Assembly: GCA_026686845.1 (NCBI GenBank) | Contig: JAIVEN010000011.1 | Span: forward strand, 26,336,501 to 26,400,500 | Source: Adenanthera pavonina | Taxonomy: Eukaryota > Streptophyta > Magnoliopsida > Fabales > Fabaceae | Direction of reading: 5' to 3' | DNA: 64,000 nucleotides | Shown here: piece after piece, positions 9,249 through 20,694 of the stretch | How the letters are laid out: each line of letters begins with the position of its first letter | How positions within the stretch are numbered: the first letter of the stretch is position 1 | Notes under the pieces: generated by a model | What the model was told of the DNA's origin: nothing | The model's database searches: none | What the model saw: the letters and a program-made list of their open reading frames with translations, nothing else | Position numbers and translations under genes: made by a program

Positions 9249-12200
9249 CTGTCTCAAAGCTAAGAAGAGCAACAAATAGTATATGGACAGTGCCTGCTCA
9301 AGTCACATGACTGGTGATAAGGAGAAGTTCATCACCCTTAGAGACAAGAAAGGAGGAAAGGTGACCTTTGGAGGTGATCAATATGACAAAGTTGTTGGTA
9401 TTGGCATTGTGGGCAAAAATCCGGAAACATCCATTGAAGAGGTGCTGTTTGTGATTGGCCTCAACCACAATTTGCTGAGCGTGAGTCAAACATGTGATAA
9501 AGGAAATTGGATGCTATTTGACTCAAAGTTTTACCTGGTCATCAAAAAAAGTGATCACAAAGTAATCCTCAAAGCTCAAAGGGATGGTAACTGTTATACT
9601 ATTGATCTTGATGAACTTCCTCCCTTGGATTCTGTATGTTTAATTAGTCAGGATAATGATAGCTGGTTATGGCATAGGAGATTAGCTCATGTTAACATGA
9701 ATCAATTGTCTAAACTAGTAAAAAATGAGCTAGTAACTGGCCTGCCAAAAATATCTTTTGAAAAGGACAAAGAATGTGATGCATGCATAAGAGGGAAACA
9801 AACTAAATCATCTTTTAAATCTAAAAATGTAGTTACCACAACTAGACTACTTGAATTGCTGCATATGGACTTAATTGGACCATCTAGGGTAAAAAGTCTT
9901 GGTGGTAATTTGTATGTGCTTGTAATTGTAGATGATTATTCTAGATTCACTTGGACATTATTTCTTTCCTCTAAAAGTGATACCTTTGATGCATTTGTAA
10001 CCTTAGCTAAGAAAGTACAAAATGAGAAAGGTATTTCTATTGTGTCTATCAGGTCAGACCATGGAGGAGAGTTTGAAAATGCATACTTCCTGGAGTATTG
10101 CAATGAGCATGGGATTGACCACAACTTCTCAAATCCAAGGACCCCTCAACAGAATGGGGTAGTAGAAAGGAAGAACAGAACTATTGGAGAGATGGCCAGA
10201 GCTATGCTGAATGAGAAGGAACTCTCTCAAGTGTTTTGGGCTGATGCAGTGAATACAGCAAGCTGCATCATAAACAGAGCCTACATCAGACCAATCCTTG
10301 GGAAGACTCCATACGAGCTGTACAAGGGAAGAAAGCCAAATTTGTCCCATCTCCATGTGTTCGGAAGCAAATGCTTCGTTCACAACAATAGGAAAGAAAA
10401 TCTGGGTAAGTTTGATGCCAAATCCGATGAAGGTATATTTCTGGGCTATTCTAGTAGGAGTAAGGCATATAGAGTTTATAATAAAAGATCAAATATGGTA
10501 GAAGAATATGTGCATATGGTTTTCGTTGAAAATGAAACTGTTTCAAAACATGTTACCAATGAGGATGATCTTGCTTTCAATTTTGAAAAACTGGGCATTT
10601 CTGATAAAAGTAAAACTGAATCTCCAAAGATATCTAAATCTGTTAACATAGAGAAAGATATCCAGGAGAAAGAGTTTGATGAAGAAAATAATGAAGAAAC
10701 ATCTCAAGAACTCCCTAGAGCTTGGAGATATCAAAGGAATTATCCTGTTAATCAAGTGATAGGGGATGTTCAAGAGAAAGTCAAAACCAGAAAACAGTTA
10801 AGGGACAAAATGCTAAACTGTGCTTTCATTTCACAAATGGAACCCAAATGTGCTGAAGAAGCCTTAACTGATAATTACTGGATTTTAGCTATGCAAGATG
10901 AACTAAATCAGTTTGAATGAAATCAAGTTTGGGATTTAGTGCCTAGGCCCAAAAATCATCATGTCATTGGTACCAAATGGGTTTTCAGAAATAAACTTGA
11001 TGAATCTGGAACAATAATCAGAAATAAAGCTAGATTGGTTGCTAAAGGGTATAATCAGGAAGAAGGTATTGATTTTGAAGAAACCTTTGCACCAGTAGCC
11101 AGATTAGAAGCTATAAGAATTCTACTAGCTTATGCATGCATGAAAAATATTTTACTGTATCAAATGGATGTAAAGAGTACTTTTCTGAATGGATATATCA
11201 TGGAAGAGGTTTATGTAGATCAACCTCCAGGTTTTGAGGATTCTACAAAACCAAACCATGTTTATAAACTGAAGAAAGCTCTTTATGGTTTAAAACAAGC
11301 CCCTAGAGCATGGTATGAGAGACTGAGCAATTTTCTAACTGAAAAAGGGTTCAATAGAGGCAAAGTTGACACAACTTTATTCACTAAGAAAGAAATAAAG
11401 ATTTACTAATTGTTCAAATCTATGTTGATGATATTATTTTCGGTGCTACTAATGAAGCTCTTTGCAAGAAATTCTCTGAGTTAATGCAGGGAGAATTTGA
11501 GATGTCCATGATGGGTGAACTCAACTTCTTCCTTGGACTGCAAATCAGGCAGCTTGATGATGGTATCTTTCTCAGTCAATCCAAGTATCTAAAGGAGCTG
11601 CTAAAGAAGTTTGGAATGAAGAATGCCAAGCCAATGGGAACACTTATGGCTACTGCAACCAAACTGGACATGGATGAGAATGGGAAGATGTTTGACATTA
11701 CTCAGTACAAAAGAATGATTGGATTCCTGCTGTACTTAACTGCCAGCAGACCTGACATTATGTTCAGTGTCTATATGTGTGTAAGGTTCCAATCATGCCC
11801 CAAAGAAACCCATGTAACAGCTGTGAAAAGAATTTTCAGATATCTTACTGAAACATCACAGATGTGTCTTTGGTATCCAAAAGGCAATGGAGAAGATCTC
11901 AAAGGATACACTGATACTAATTTTGCCAGATCCAAAACTAACAGAAAAAGCACAAGTGGAACTTGTCAATTTCTTGGAGGATCCCTGGTGTCATGGTTCA
12001 GCAAAAAGCAAAACAGTGTGGCCCTATCCACTGCAGAAGCTGAGTATGTTGCAGCTGGAAGCTGTTGTGCCCAAGTCATCTGGATGAAGCAGCAGCTTAA
12101 AGATCTTGATGTTAAAATGAAAGAGATACCAATCATGTGTGACAACCAAAGTGCCATAAATATCACCAAGAATCCTGTCATGCATTCAAGGACGAAACAT

Positions 12201-12371
12201 ATTGAAGTTAGGAACCACTTCATAAGGGATCACGTTCTGAAAGGAGAAGTTAAGCTGGAGTACATCCCAACAGAGGATCAAGTTGCTGATATACTCACAA
12301 AGCCTCTATCAGAAGACAGGCATTGCAAAATCAGGAGAGAATTGGGTATGGTAAATCCCAATGAACTGTAA
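9247..12371 (+). pseudogene. pol: pol of element B (PR-INT-RT-RH), nearly complete but broken
   Basis: This is the best preserved pol in the window. Protease: MDSACSSHMTGD at 9283 onward. Integrase: the HHCC finger (WLWHRRLAHVN ... CDACIRGK) and D-D-E core (HMDLIGP near 9865, RSDHGGEF near 10050, VVERKNRT near 10160). RT: KWVFRNKLDESG and YVDD near 11422. RNase H: GYTDTNFA, STAEAEYVA, CDNQSAINI, EDQVADILTK. It ends NPNEL and TAA at 12369-12371. Lesions: TAG at 9277-9279 (Trp before the protease Tyr), TGA at 10918-10920 (Arg in A), and a one-base deletion near 11393 that puts the RT palm out of frame. The catalytic residues themselves are mostly intact. Confidence 0.92.
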
Positions 12372-13354
12372 GTTATTCTCGTGCAATCTTGTTTTCAAAG
12401 GATAATTCTAACTTTAGCATCGGAGTATGTTTAATTTAAGTTGTAGGTGCTCCTCACAAGATTAAATGGCAATAAACTTGAAGATTGGAGCACACCATAA
12501 TGGAACAATCAGAAAGTGAAGTAAATGACGAAAATCCTAAGTTCTGGATCCATTCTGTAAGTTTTTAAAGATGATATTCATATTTTAAATATGTGTTAGA
12601 CGTATTTTGCTTCATAAACTATGTTTTTGTACTGGTCAACGTGGTCAACATTCAAATTTTAGTTGACTGACAGACGAACTTCGACCTGTTATGCTTTGGA
12701 ACAGTTCTCGGTAATGCCTCGAAATTCGTCTGTTGAATCTTGGAAGTTCGAATTTTCAAAAACAAAAATTTCAAAGTTATGTTTGTCCATCACTGTTATA
12801 CGAATTATCACTTCTTAACATACGAATGTTGGACAACCTTTACAAAAGTTGAAAAATTCGAATTTTCAGTTTAAAATTCGTCTGTTGAATCATATTCTTC
12901 ATGTTGAATGCTTGAAAGATGAAATTCTGCATGCTTAATTCATCTAAAGGTTGTTGTTTTGATTGTTGCCTGCTGTTTTCACTTCAACATTCAAACTTTG
13001 TTTGAACAAAATTCGTCTATTGTGCTTGTATTGCTTGATCCAAGCCACTGTCAGACGAACTTTCAGAAGAAAATTCATCTGTCAGTAAGCTTTGCTGAAC
13101 GGTTTAACTTGTAACTGCCTGAAGTTCGAATTTTGACCTCTCAAAATTCGTCTTTCAGACGGTTACTTATGTTAAACTCGACAGTTTTCCAATGGACAGA
13201 CGCAACCTTATTCTTAACTCCTCTGAGTCTGTTCTAATTCTCTCTTCAATTCTCTTTAATCCTGCCCAAAAATCGTCATTTCCCACTGACTAAACTTCCT
13301 TTCGCATCCTATAAACCCATTCTAAGCCTCATTCTGCAACATTCATCCGAAGAA
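12372..13354 (+). repeat. pol-ORF2 spacer of element B with family 1 motif array
   Basis: This non-coding stretch of 983 bp holds, from about 12600 to 13200, repeated CAGACGAACTTC, AAATTCGTCTG and TTCGAATTTT words, the same vocabulary as the LTR. Near the middle, CAGACGAACTTTCAG at about 13052 and its neighbours form inverted pairs. The last 130 bases before the ORF2 ATG lack the words and are pyrimidine-rich. The spacer could hold a promoter or a splice acceptor for ORF2; neither is proven. Confidence 0.75.
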
Positions 13355-15549
13355 ATGGCTAGAGTGAAAAATCCTGATGCTGGGAAAGGAGAGGCCCGAC
13401 CAAAAAGGAATGTTAAATCACAATATGCCTTGAAGGAAGGAGAGAAATCAAAGAGAAAAGCCGAACCCAGTAAGGCAACACCTTCCAAACGCCAAAAATC
13501 ATCATCCAAAGCAGATTCACAGAAAGCTGGACCTCCTCACCGAAATCTGTAGAACCTTCGGTCCCTGTTCCTGCTGATGCTGCTGTTGCTTCCTCTGCTT
13601 CCTTCAGTACAGAATCTGGAGAGTATGAGCTTACTACATTGACACTTTGGAGCACTCCACAGATTCAAGAGGAATACTCCACCAAGTTTGCCAACAAGAA
13701 GGTAATCAAGCCACATTGTGTAAACTTGGAAGATTTCTTGGTCTCAAATAATTTTGATGCTGGTATATGGATGATGAGATATAAGAATCTGTTGGAAGTA
13801 TTAGAGAGATATGATGATGAGGTAGTGAAGTCTTGGTATGCTTCCTTGAAGTACAACAGCAAGAAGAAAAAGTGGGCAGTCAATCTAAGGTCTAGGACCA
13901 TTTGGCTTCCTGATGAGACATTCAATGAGGTGCTGGAGATCCCTGGGCAAGATGGACTCAAGATTGATATTACTGCCTCTGGGTACATGGATGAGGCAGA
14001 TACTGCTGATGAAGAAGATGACCCCTTCCTGAGCTACAAGGAGAGTATGATTCTAAGAACATTATTCAGAATGGGGGAAAATTGGCCATCCATAAACGTG
14101 TTGAAACCCACAGACCTCAGTGTTCAAGTGAGGATTCTGCACTACATAGTGTCCAGGATCATATTCAACAAAGAAGGCAGCTTCAATATGATAACAAGGG
14201 CAGAGGCACATGTCATGGCTGCAATCATGCGTGGGAAACTGATTAACATAGGACACATCATTCTTCAACGCATGATCAAGGCAAGAGATCAGAGGAAGGA
14301 TTCCATACTCCCCTATGCTGCCATCATTTCTAGAATTCTGCAGTATGCCAGAATTCAGCATCTTAAGAAAGGGAAGGGCAAGCCCACTGAGATCTTCAAG
14401 GAGGAAGAACTGCAAAGGATGGGCATTGAAAATGATGAAGGAAGATGGGTTGGAAAGGGAGCAGGAAGAACTGAGGATCTATTCTTTGTTGAAGATGCCT
14501 CTCTACAGCAAGAGGGTACTTCTGAGGCTCCTGCCAGACCTACCACTCAGCCTTCTGTGCCTATTCCATCTCCCTACAAGCCCACTCATATTCCATCCAC
14601 TCCCTCCTCACGGGCCAAGCCAACTAAGATCACTGAGTTGTATGACAGTTTGTCTACACTCATTCTCAGCATCCGGGATGAGCAAAATCCCAAATTTGCT
14701 CATCTGCAAGATCAGATCCATCAGTTGGCTGTAAACATGAAGGTGGTGGCTGATGCTTATGAAGAGATCAGAAGTGCAATTCCTACCACTTCAGCTCCAC
14801 CTCAGCCAGGGTCCTCTGTGCCTGTCCAATCTCCAACTCCTGAGCCTCTAAGCCCATTCGAGATTGCCTCCTTTGACCATGATGATGATATAGATGGTGT
14901 TGGTGCAATGAGGACACCAAGTCCTGGTCCACTCTTGGACTATGGATTGGAAGAAGAAGGACTTCAAGGAACAAGTCCTCATGAGCTTATGCAAGAAGAT
15001 GCTCAGGGTTTAATTCTGTCCATTCAAGAATCAGAGCAAGTTGAAAGACTGGTTGCAGCCATTTCAACCTCTTCTATGCAAGAGGGTGTGAGCAATGAAG
15101 AGAGAAACATTGTACCTGTTATTGATTATGTAGCCATTGCTCACAATGCTCTGCTGCAAGCTCAGAGGAGAAGGTTGGAAGAAATGTTTCCTCCTGCTGA
15201 ACCAGCTTCTCCTTCTCTTGCTGCATATGGGCTCTCAGAAGAACAAAGAGCTCAGTTGGCTCTTTCCAGACAGGCAATGCAGGAGTTACTTGAGGTCTCT
15301 GATGATGATGAAGAACCTAGTCCTGAGCCTCCTGCACTAGTTGAACCAGAAATTCCTTTTGCTCCTATCCCACTTCGAGCTATTCCTGTCTCTCAGATCC
15401 CTCCTCCTGCTGATTTTGTTGGCCTTCCTGCTAATGCCAAAAAGGGGGAGAAGACGAAGCAAACTGGGACTAAGCAAGCTGGAAAATCTGCTGAGCCATC
15501 TGGGAAAGGGAAGACGTACAGCAAGAAGACCAAGCCAAAGAAGAAATGA
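13355..15549 (+). pseudogene. Extra 3' ORF (ORF2) of element B, one frameshift
   Basis: ATG at 13355 opens MARVKNPDAGKGEARPK with a Lys/Arg-rich start that could act as a nuclear localisation signal. A one-base deletion near 13530 (compared with A) stops the first frame. The second frame is then open for 636 codons to TGA at 15547-15549. Its parts are a conserved N-terminal block (KPHCVNLEDFLVS, WYASLKYN), an ILHYIVSRIIFNK block, a probable coiled coil (ITELYDSLSTLILS ... DQIHQLAVNM, about 14632-14740), a long Pro/Ser/acidic region, and a Lys-rich tail ending KKTKPKKK. No transmembrane segment or signal peptide is evident, which argues against an envelope role. It resembles proteins annotated as putative plant transposon protein domain. 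Function unknown. Confidence 0.85.
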
Positions 15550-15788
15550 TTGAAGACTTGTTTAAATCTTAGGCTTGAGTCCTCTTGTAGTGCTTTGTGT
15601 TTCTGTTTCTATTTTGAATGTTTGCATTTTGTATTTTGGATTAGAACTTTGATTAATTTGGTTTTTGTATTGCAACATTTGATTAAATGAATGAATTTCT
15701 TGGTTGTAATATGGTATGCTTATTACTCATTAAATATCTTCACTTAATCTGCTGTATATGATATCTTTTGAAATATAATGCATATGTT

Positions 15789-15866
15789 GAGGGGGAGCAT
15801 GTGAAAGCAAACCCAAGTACTAATCCAGTTTGCAAGTTGTTTTGTCATCATCAAAAAGGGGGAGAA
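15789..15866 (+). promoter_or_regulatory. Polypurine tracts of element B (two)
   Basis: The PPT AAAAAGGGGGAGAA at 15853-15866 abuts the 3' LTR and is the expected primer for plus-strand DNA. A second purine run, GAGGGGGAGC, lies at 15789-15798. Element C has both, so the pair is a conserved family 1 trait and the upstream run may act as an extra priming site. Confidence 0.75.
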
Positions 15867-17726
15867 TATTGAATTAAGAGTTTTGATGATTCCAAACTAA
15901 CAATCAAGAGCTTGGATTGAAGATATCAAAGGAGCTCAAAATAATTCAAGTGAAGAGATTCAGAGTAATTGCTGCTAGATCTACTGTAGGATCTTTAGGT
16001 TTAGTTATAAATGGGTAAAAGATTTTGATTTGAGGAAAAGATGTTTTTAAAACCTTGATTTTATGTTAAATCTTGACTCATTTGAAAAACACCCACAAAC
16101 AGACGAATTTTGAGAAATTTAATCTAAACTATCATATGGGACATTCGAACTTTGCCTTTGGAAATTCGAATTTCGAGCTAAAACTGAACAAGTCTGAAGA
16201 GATGTCTCTCTGTCAGACGAATTTTGATTCTCTAAAGTTTGAATTTTCATATGAGTCTGAAAGAAGCCTTTAGTGTCAGACGAACTTCAAGTCTTCAAAA
16301 TTCAAATTTCAGATAAAATGCAGTTTGAGAAAACCAAAGAAATTTGTCTGAATTAATGATTAAAGTTCATCTGAAATCAAGATGAAATTGAGTTTCAAAA
16401 ATACTATCTGGTAGATGAACTTTGACTTTCCAACATTCAAATTTTCATATAAACCTGAAAGAAGCTTCTTTGAAACAGACGAACTTTGAGTCTTCAAAAT
16501 TTGAATTTCAAACAAAACACAACTTATGAAAATGGAAGAAATTCGTCTGAAACAATGTTGAAGTTCATCTGAGATAAAGAATAATTTAAGTTTCAAAACT
16601 GCTTTCTGACAGACGAACTTTGAACATTAAAATTCGAATTTCAGAAGCTAAGGTTGTGAGTCTGTTGGAATGAAATGTTGACATACGAATGACAGAGTTT
16701 TGTAACTTCGAATGTTGAAGTTAGTCTGAAAATATTCTCTCTGACAGACGAACTTCACTCTTTCAACATTTGAATTTTGAAGAAAGTGAAACACTCTGCC
16801 TTTTGAACGTACTAGGAACAGACGAATTTTGGGCTTCCAAAATTTGAATTTCGAGGGCACTGTAGAAAATTAAAAATACTGTTCATACTTATCAGAAAAA
16901 CTTTCTTCTTGAAAATTTGTATGTCACAACATGAAAACATTTTACAAGTTTCAAAATTCGAATTTCACTTCATGAACAGACGAACTTCGTGCTATAATGT
17001 TGGAAGCTTTAACCTTCGGTTTCTTCGAAATTCGTCTGTTGACCAACCAAAATTCGACTTTCAGTATGTCAGAAACATTAAATGCGGTTGGTAAATGGAT
17101 AGTTTTTCAGAGTAATCGTTGGATAACTTCCCCAACAGATAGATTTAGTCTCTAACGGATAGTTAAGACCAAAATCTATAAATACAATATCATTTGAAGT
17201 TGTGGGTAATGAATCAAACTTGTATATACGGAATTTCTACTAAATTCTCTTCTCAAAAGCTTTTACCCTCTCAACTTCAATATTTGTACTTTAACCTTCA
17301 TATCTACTCTATTCAAGAGAGTTATATCCTTGTAAACAATCTACTCTTCATCTGTAAGATAGATTTACTTGTGAGGGGAAATCACAAGGGGATTGGGAAG
17401 CACATTGTAGAAGTGCTTGGAGAGATTGAGAAAGCTCCAGAAACAGAGCATACTCGTTGTACTGTGGCATTAACAAGAAGCCCGTTGAATTCTTGCTGTA
17501 TAGTGGAAAATCTCAAGAGTTGTCTTGGGGATTGGACGTGGGTCAAGTGGATAGACCGAACCAGGATAAATTACTGAGTCTTCTTCTCCTTATCTTTACT
17601 TTTCAGCTTGCTCTTTTTTATACGCTGCTTCCATTACACTGTGCTATCTTCACCCATTTCCCTTTGTGCAGAAAAATTTCAATCTTCCCAATTCACCCCC
17701 CTCTTGGGAAGTCAGCCTTGCTAACA
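15867..17726 (+). repeat. 3' LTR of element B (1,860 bp)
   Basis: It begins TATTGAATTAAGAG right after the PPT (TG mutated to TA) and ends CTTGCTAACA. The TATA box TATAAATA is at 17177-17184. Tandem-unit starts fall at 16210, 16408 and 16606 (spacing exactly 198 bp), then 16741, so there is an extra partial unit compared with the 5' LTR. The motif words are the same but more decayed. The MSA-like site has become TAATCGTTGGA (about 17119). Confidence 0.9.
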
Positions 17727-19441
17727 ATGTGAACAAACAAAAAATAAATGAAACAAACATATTGTGAATATGATGAGATTACCACTAGCTAGACGGTTTG
17801 TATCATCATAATTACCAATGTCAAGTTCTTTCAATTTTGCAGTCAGTGGAGATATCCAGTTTTGTGTGTAAATAAGTGCCTCAGCCATCTTTGAAGAAAG
17901 TGAGCTCCCAAAAGTATCAAGTACACAACCCCCAGTACTAAAAGTGGACTCTGATATCACTGCTATCACCGACAATGGATTAATGCTCTCTAACTTCCCC
18001 CAGTACTTATTATACTTACTTTGCATTCTTCTAGCTATGTCACTCAACAAAGGATTGAAATTATTTCCACTTGCTGCAGCCAACAGTGTATAAAGTGAAA
18101 CTATTTGCTGAAAGCATTCATTTGAGGTCACATAAAGTGATCCAGAAAATTTCAAGGTCATGTTGTAAAACACCTTCAAGAAGACAAGAAAGTCTTTAGC
18201 ATCACCCTAATCACATGAATTAGGAGGGCCAATTAGTTCCTTCTCCCTAAAATAGCCTTGGTAATCATAATCTTCTTCATCCATCCTCTCGAAGACTTTG
18301 TTGAACTTAATGGCATTCTCCAACATCATGTATGTTGAATTCCACCTCGTTGGACAATCCATGCTTAATAGACTTTTGGAATCAATTTTTTCCTTCCCAA
18401 TAAGTTCCTTGAATCTACGGAACCTTGCTGGAGAAGATATTACATACTTGACTGCATTCCAAATGGCTTCAATTGACTTGTTCATCTCCTTTAAACCATC
18501 ACTAACAACCAAGTTCAAGATATGAGCACAACACCTCAAGTGGAAGAAGTCTCCACTACATACTAGACCATTCCAACTCTTGAAACATTTTTTTAGAAAT
18601 ACTATCGCAGTGTCACTGGAAGATGCATTATCAACTGTTATGGTGAAGACCTTTCCTATACCCCAATACAACAAGCACCTTTCAATTTCCTTCCTAATAG
18701 TTTCTCCCTTGTGGTTTTCAACCACACAAAAATTAAGGATTCCTTTCTGCAACATCTAGTCCTCATCAATCCAATGAGCCGTCAAGCACATATAATTGGC
18801 ATTTTGAATAGAAGTCTATGTATCAGTAGTGAGTGAAACACGAACTTTTGATTTCTTGAAGTACCATCTCAAATTTCTTGCTTCCTCTCCATACAACTTG
18901 AAACAATCCCTTGAAACTGTAGTTCTTAAAGGAACTTCAAATTGAGGTTCAAGCTCTTTTAAAAGCTATATAAAACCCTCCCCTTCTACAATCTGAAAAG
19001 GCATCTCATATAATATCACAAATTTCACAACGGCCTATCTACAACGATCTTGATTGAACACATGATGAGTCAATGTTTTATTGGATCCTAGATGAGAGGA
19101 TGAAAATAGAGACTGTGTCTACTTGTTGGCTTTGTTCGGATTTTTGAGGCACTTTGGCAAGTGTCGCCTAAGTGCATTTGTCCCATGCTTGGTGGGGTGA
19201 CATGCGTACATAGCATTGCAATACTTGCATTTTGCCTTATGCAATCCGTTAGTTTCTTCTAATGGCAACTTGTCAAAATGCAACCACAATTAGATTTCAA
19301 CAGAGGTTTCTTTCTCTTTCCACTTCCTTCTCCCTCAACAATGGTGACATTCTCAGCTGGATTATGAGGAGATGATGTAGTAGTTTTGGTGTCGAGTTCT
19401 CCCTGTGTAGGTTGAATATTTTCTTCAGGTGTCTCAGTCAT
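17727..19441 (-). pseudogene. hAT transposase (BED zinc finger, RICESLEEPER-like), internally deleted
   Basis: ATG at 19441 opens MTETPEENIQPTQGE. A frameshift near 19290 leads into a BED finger (WLHFDKLPLEE ... CKYC ... CHPTKHGT ... HLPKC, about 19290-19130). Downstream are the catalytic-core regions: SLTTDT near 18820, HWIDED, TVDNASSSD near 18640, and CCAHILNLVVSDGL near 18515. The C-terminal dimerisation block ESTFSTGGCVLDTF and ALIYTQNW is at about 17965-17850. Between KYNKYWGKLESINPL and SVIAVISESTFSTGG roughly 150 residues usual for the family are missing. Two TAG stops replace Trp codons (near 18813 and 18754) and another stop lies near 18207. The protein would be inactive. Confidence 0.85.
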
Positions 19442-20680
19442 TTTCCTATAGAGGAGGATTTATAACACAAATAAATAAACACAAATAAAATTACTTATCC
19501 ATGAAACAAAATTAATAGCATAAATGAATTATAAAGTAGGAAACAATATAAAATTTTGAATATAAGACTATGAAAACAAACAAGAATCAAACTCATGTGT
19601 CTCTGACTCCCTTAACATTATTCCTTAAACAAAAGAAATAATATGAAGGAAATCAAGAACCCTGCCAAAAAAAAGCTTGTAAACTAACTTTTGATGCCAA
19701 AAATGAAGTTTAGTGCTTCCATTAAATGTAAAGAGAATTAGCTAATAAAAAAAACTTCGGCCAAATTAGAACACCAATACAAAAAGTTGTGGTTGAAACT
19801 AAAAAGTAAAACTAAAAACTAGAGAGATCAGAGAGGAAGGACGTTCACATTCGTTTACTTCTTCCTTTGCATACTTACCAAATAAAAACACACAGAAAAG
19901 CATAAAGCACTTTTTGAAAAACAAAGATATGACTTGAACAAGAATCTTCAATTGCAGTCAACCAGCATATAGGCCAACAATTTTTACTCAAAATAAACAA
20001 GCATTTTGGAACAGAGCTCACGAGTTTGTGATGAAATTTTGGACCATAGCTTATAGAAATTGAAATCAAACAAAAGAATGGAAGCAAAAGGGGAAGAACA
20101 ATATACCTTAGATGATGAAATTTTGGAACGAAGCTCACGAAGAAGGACAGAGGCACTAAAGCTCAAGCTCACTCGGAGTCTAGGACCGTCATAGCTACAA
20201 ACTCAGGGCACAAACCCAACGCAGAGAAGTTAGGAGGAGATGATGGTGAACCTAGGCTGGGAAGACATGAGGGGATTCGAAGAGCAGAAGCTGCAGCCAT
20301 GGTTGGAGAGAGATCGGGCATTGGGAAGTGATTCGTTTGAGCATTTTCAGTTTTCTTGTGCGGCCATCAGAGGAGAAGCATCGAGATTTGATTTTGAGCT
20401 GAAGTTGAAGACACTTGATTTTGAGGCTGAAAACTGAAGTTGAAGTCAGACACATTAAAACGATGTCGTTTTAAGTGTCTCAATTATAAGAAAAAATAAT
20501 ATCTATATAATACATATACATGGCTGGGACAGGGACAGGCCTGCTCTTGCCCGTTGCCCACCCCGGCCCGGTCCCTGTGCAACCCATGGTTCCCTTCTGT
20601 TCTGTTCTCCTCGTCTTTTTCCCAGCCTGACCTGGGCCGAATTCTCCAGGCAGTATCGGGCACACAGGGCATGCAAGCTC
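19442..20680 (-). other. 5' region of the hAT element, no gene seen
   Basis: This stretch, read on the minus strand, lies between the terminal repeat and the transposase start. It is presumably 5' untranslated or intron sequence. It includes the GC-rich subterminal run (20521-20660) and a palindrome at 20455-20474. Short frames here have no recognisable domain. Confidence 0.5.
20455..20474. repeat. Perfect palindrome TTAAAACGA-TG-TCGTTTTAA
   Basis: Two 9-base arms face each other around TG, extended by ACAC/GTGT one base beyond the arms. It sits in the subterminal part of the hAT element. AAAACGACGTCGTTTT-like palindromes are common in plant intergenic DNA, so this may be unrelated to the transposon. 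Confidence 0.6.
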
Positions 20681-20694
20681 CTTGAACACCCCTA

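Larger units (their letters stand above)
7133..17726 (+). mobile_element. Element B: SIRE-like Ty1/copia retrotransposon (family 1) with two LTRs
   Basis: In order: 5' LTR 7133-8854, gag remnant, pol, motif spacer, ORF2, PPT and 3' LTR 15867-17726. Both LTRs end in CTAACA. The 5' LTR begins TGTT and the 3' LTR begins TATT (a mutated TG). There is no PBS, because the 5' LTR joins directly to the middle of gag. The flanks GAAGG and ATGTG do not match. By eye the 5' LTR is closer to the LTR of element C than to the 3' LTR of B, so B looks like a mosaic and not a single intact insertion. Confidence 0.85.
17727..20694 (-). mobile_element. hAT-superfamily DNA transposon remnant
   Basis: The minus strand encodes a BED-finger/hAT transposase of the RICESLEEPER type. 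The 5' end is probably at 20694, where the minus strand begins TAGGGGTGTTCAAG, a typical hAT terminal repeat, followed by a GC-rich subterminal stretch (20521-20660) rich in GGCCCGG-like words. The 3' terminal repeat is absent: the sequence stops at the LTR edge of B at 17726. An 8-bp target duplication cannot be tested. Confidence 0.75.

Noticed and set aside
13355..15549. ORF2 as a true envelope glycoprotein (retrovirus-like env)
   Set aside because: No signal peptide, membrane span or glycoprotein cleavage pattern is visible in the B or C versions. The basic and acidic low-complexity parts fit an intracellular protein better.
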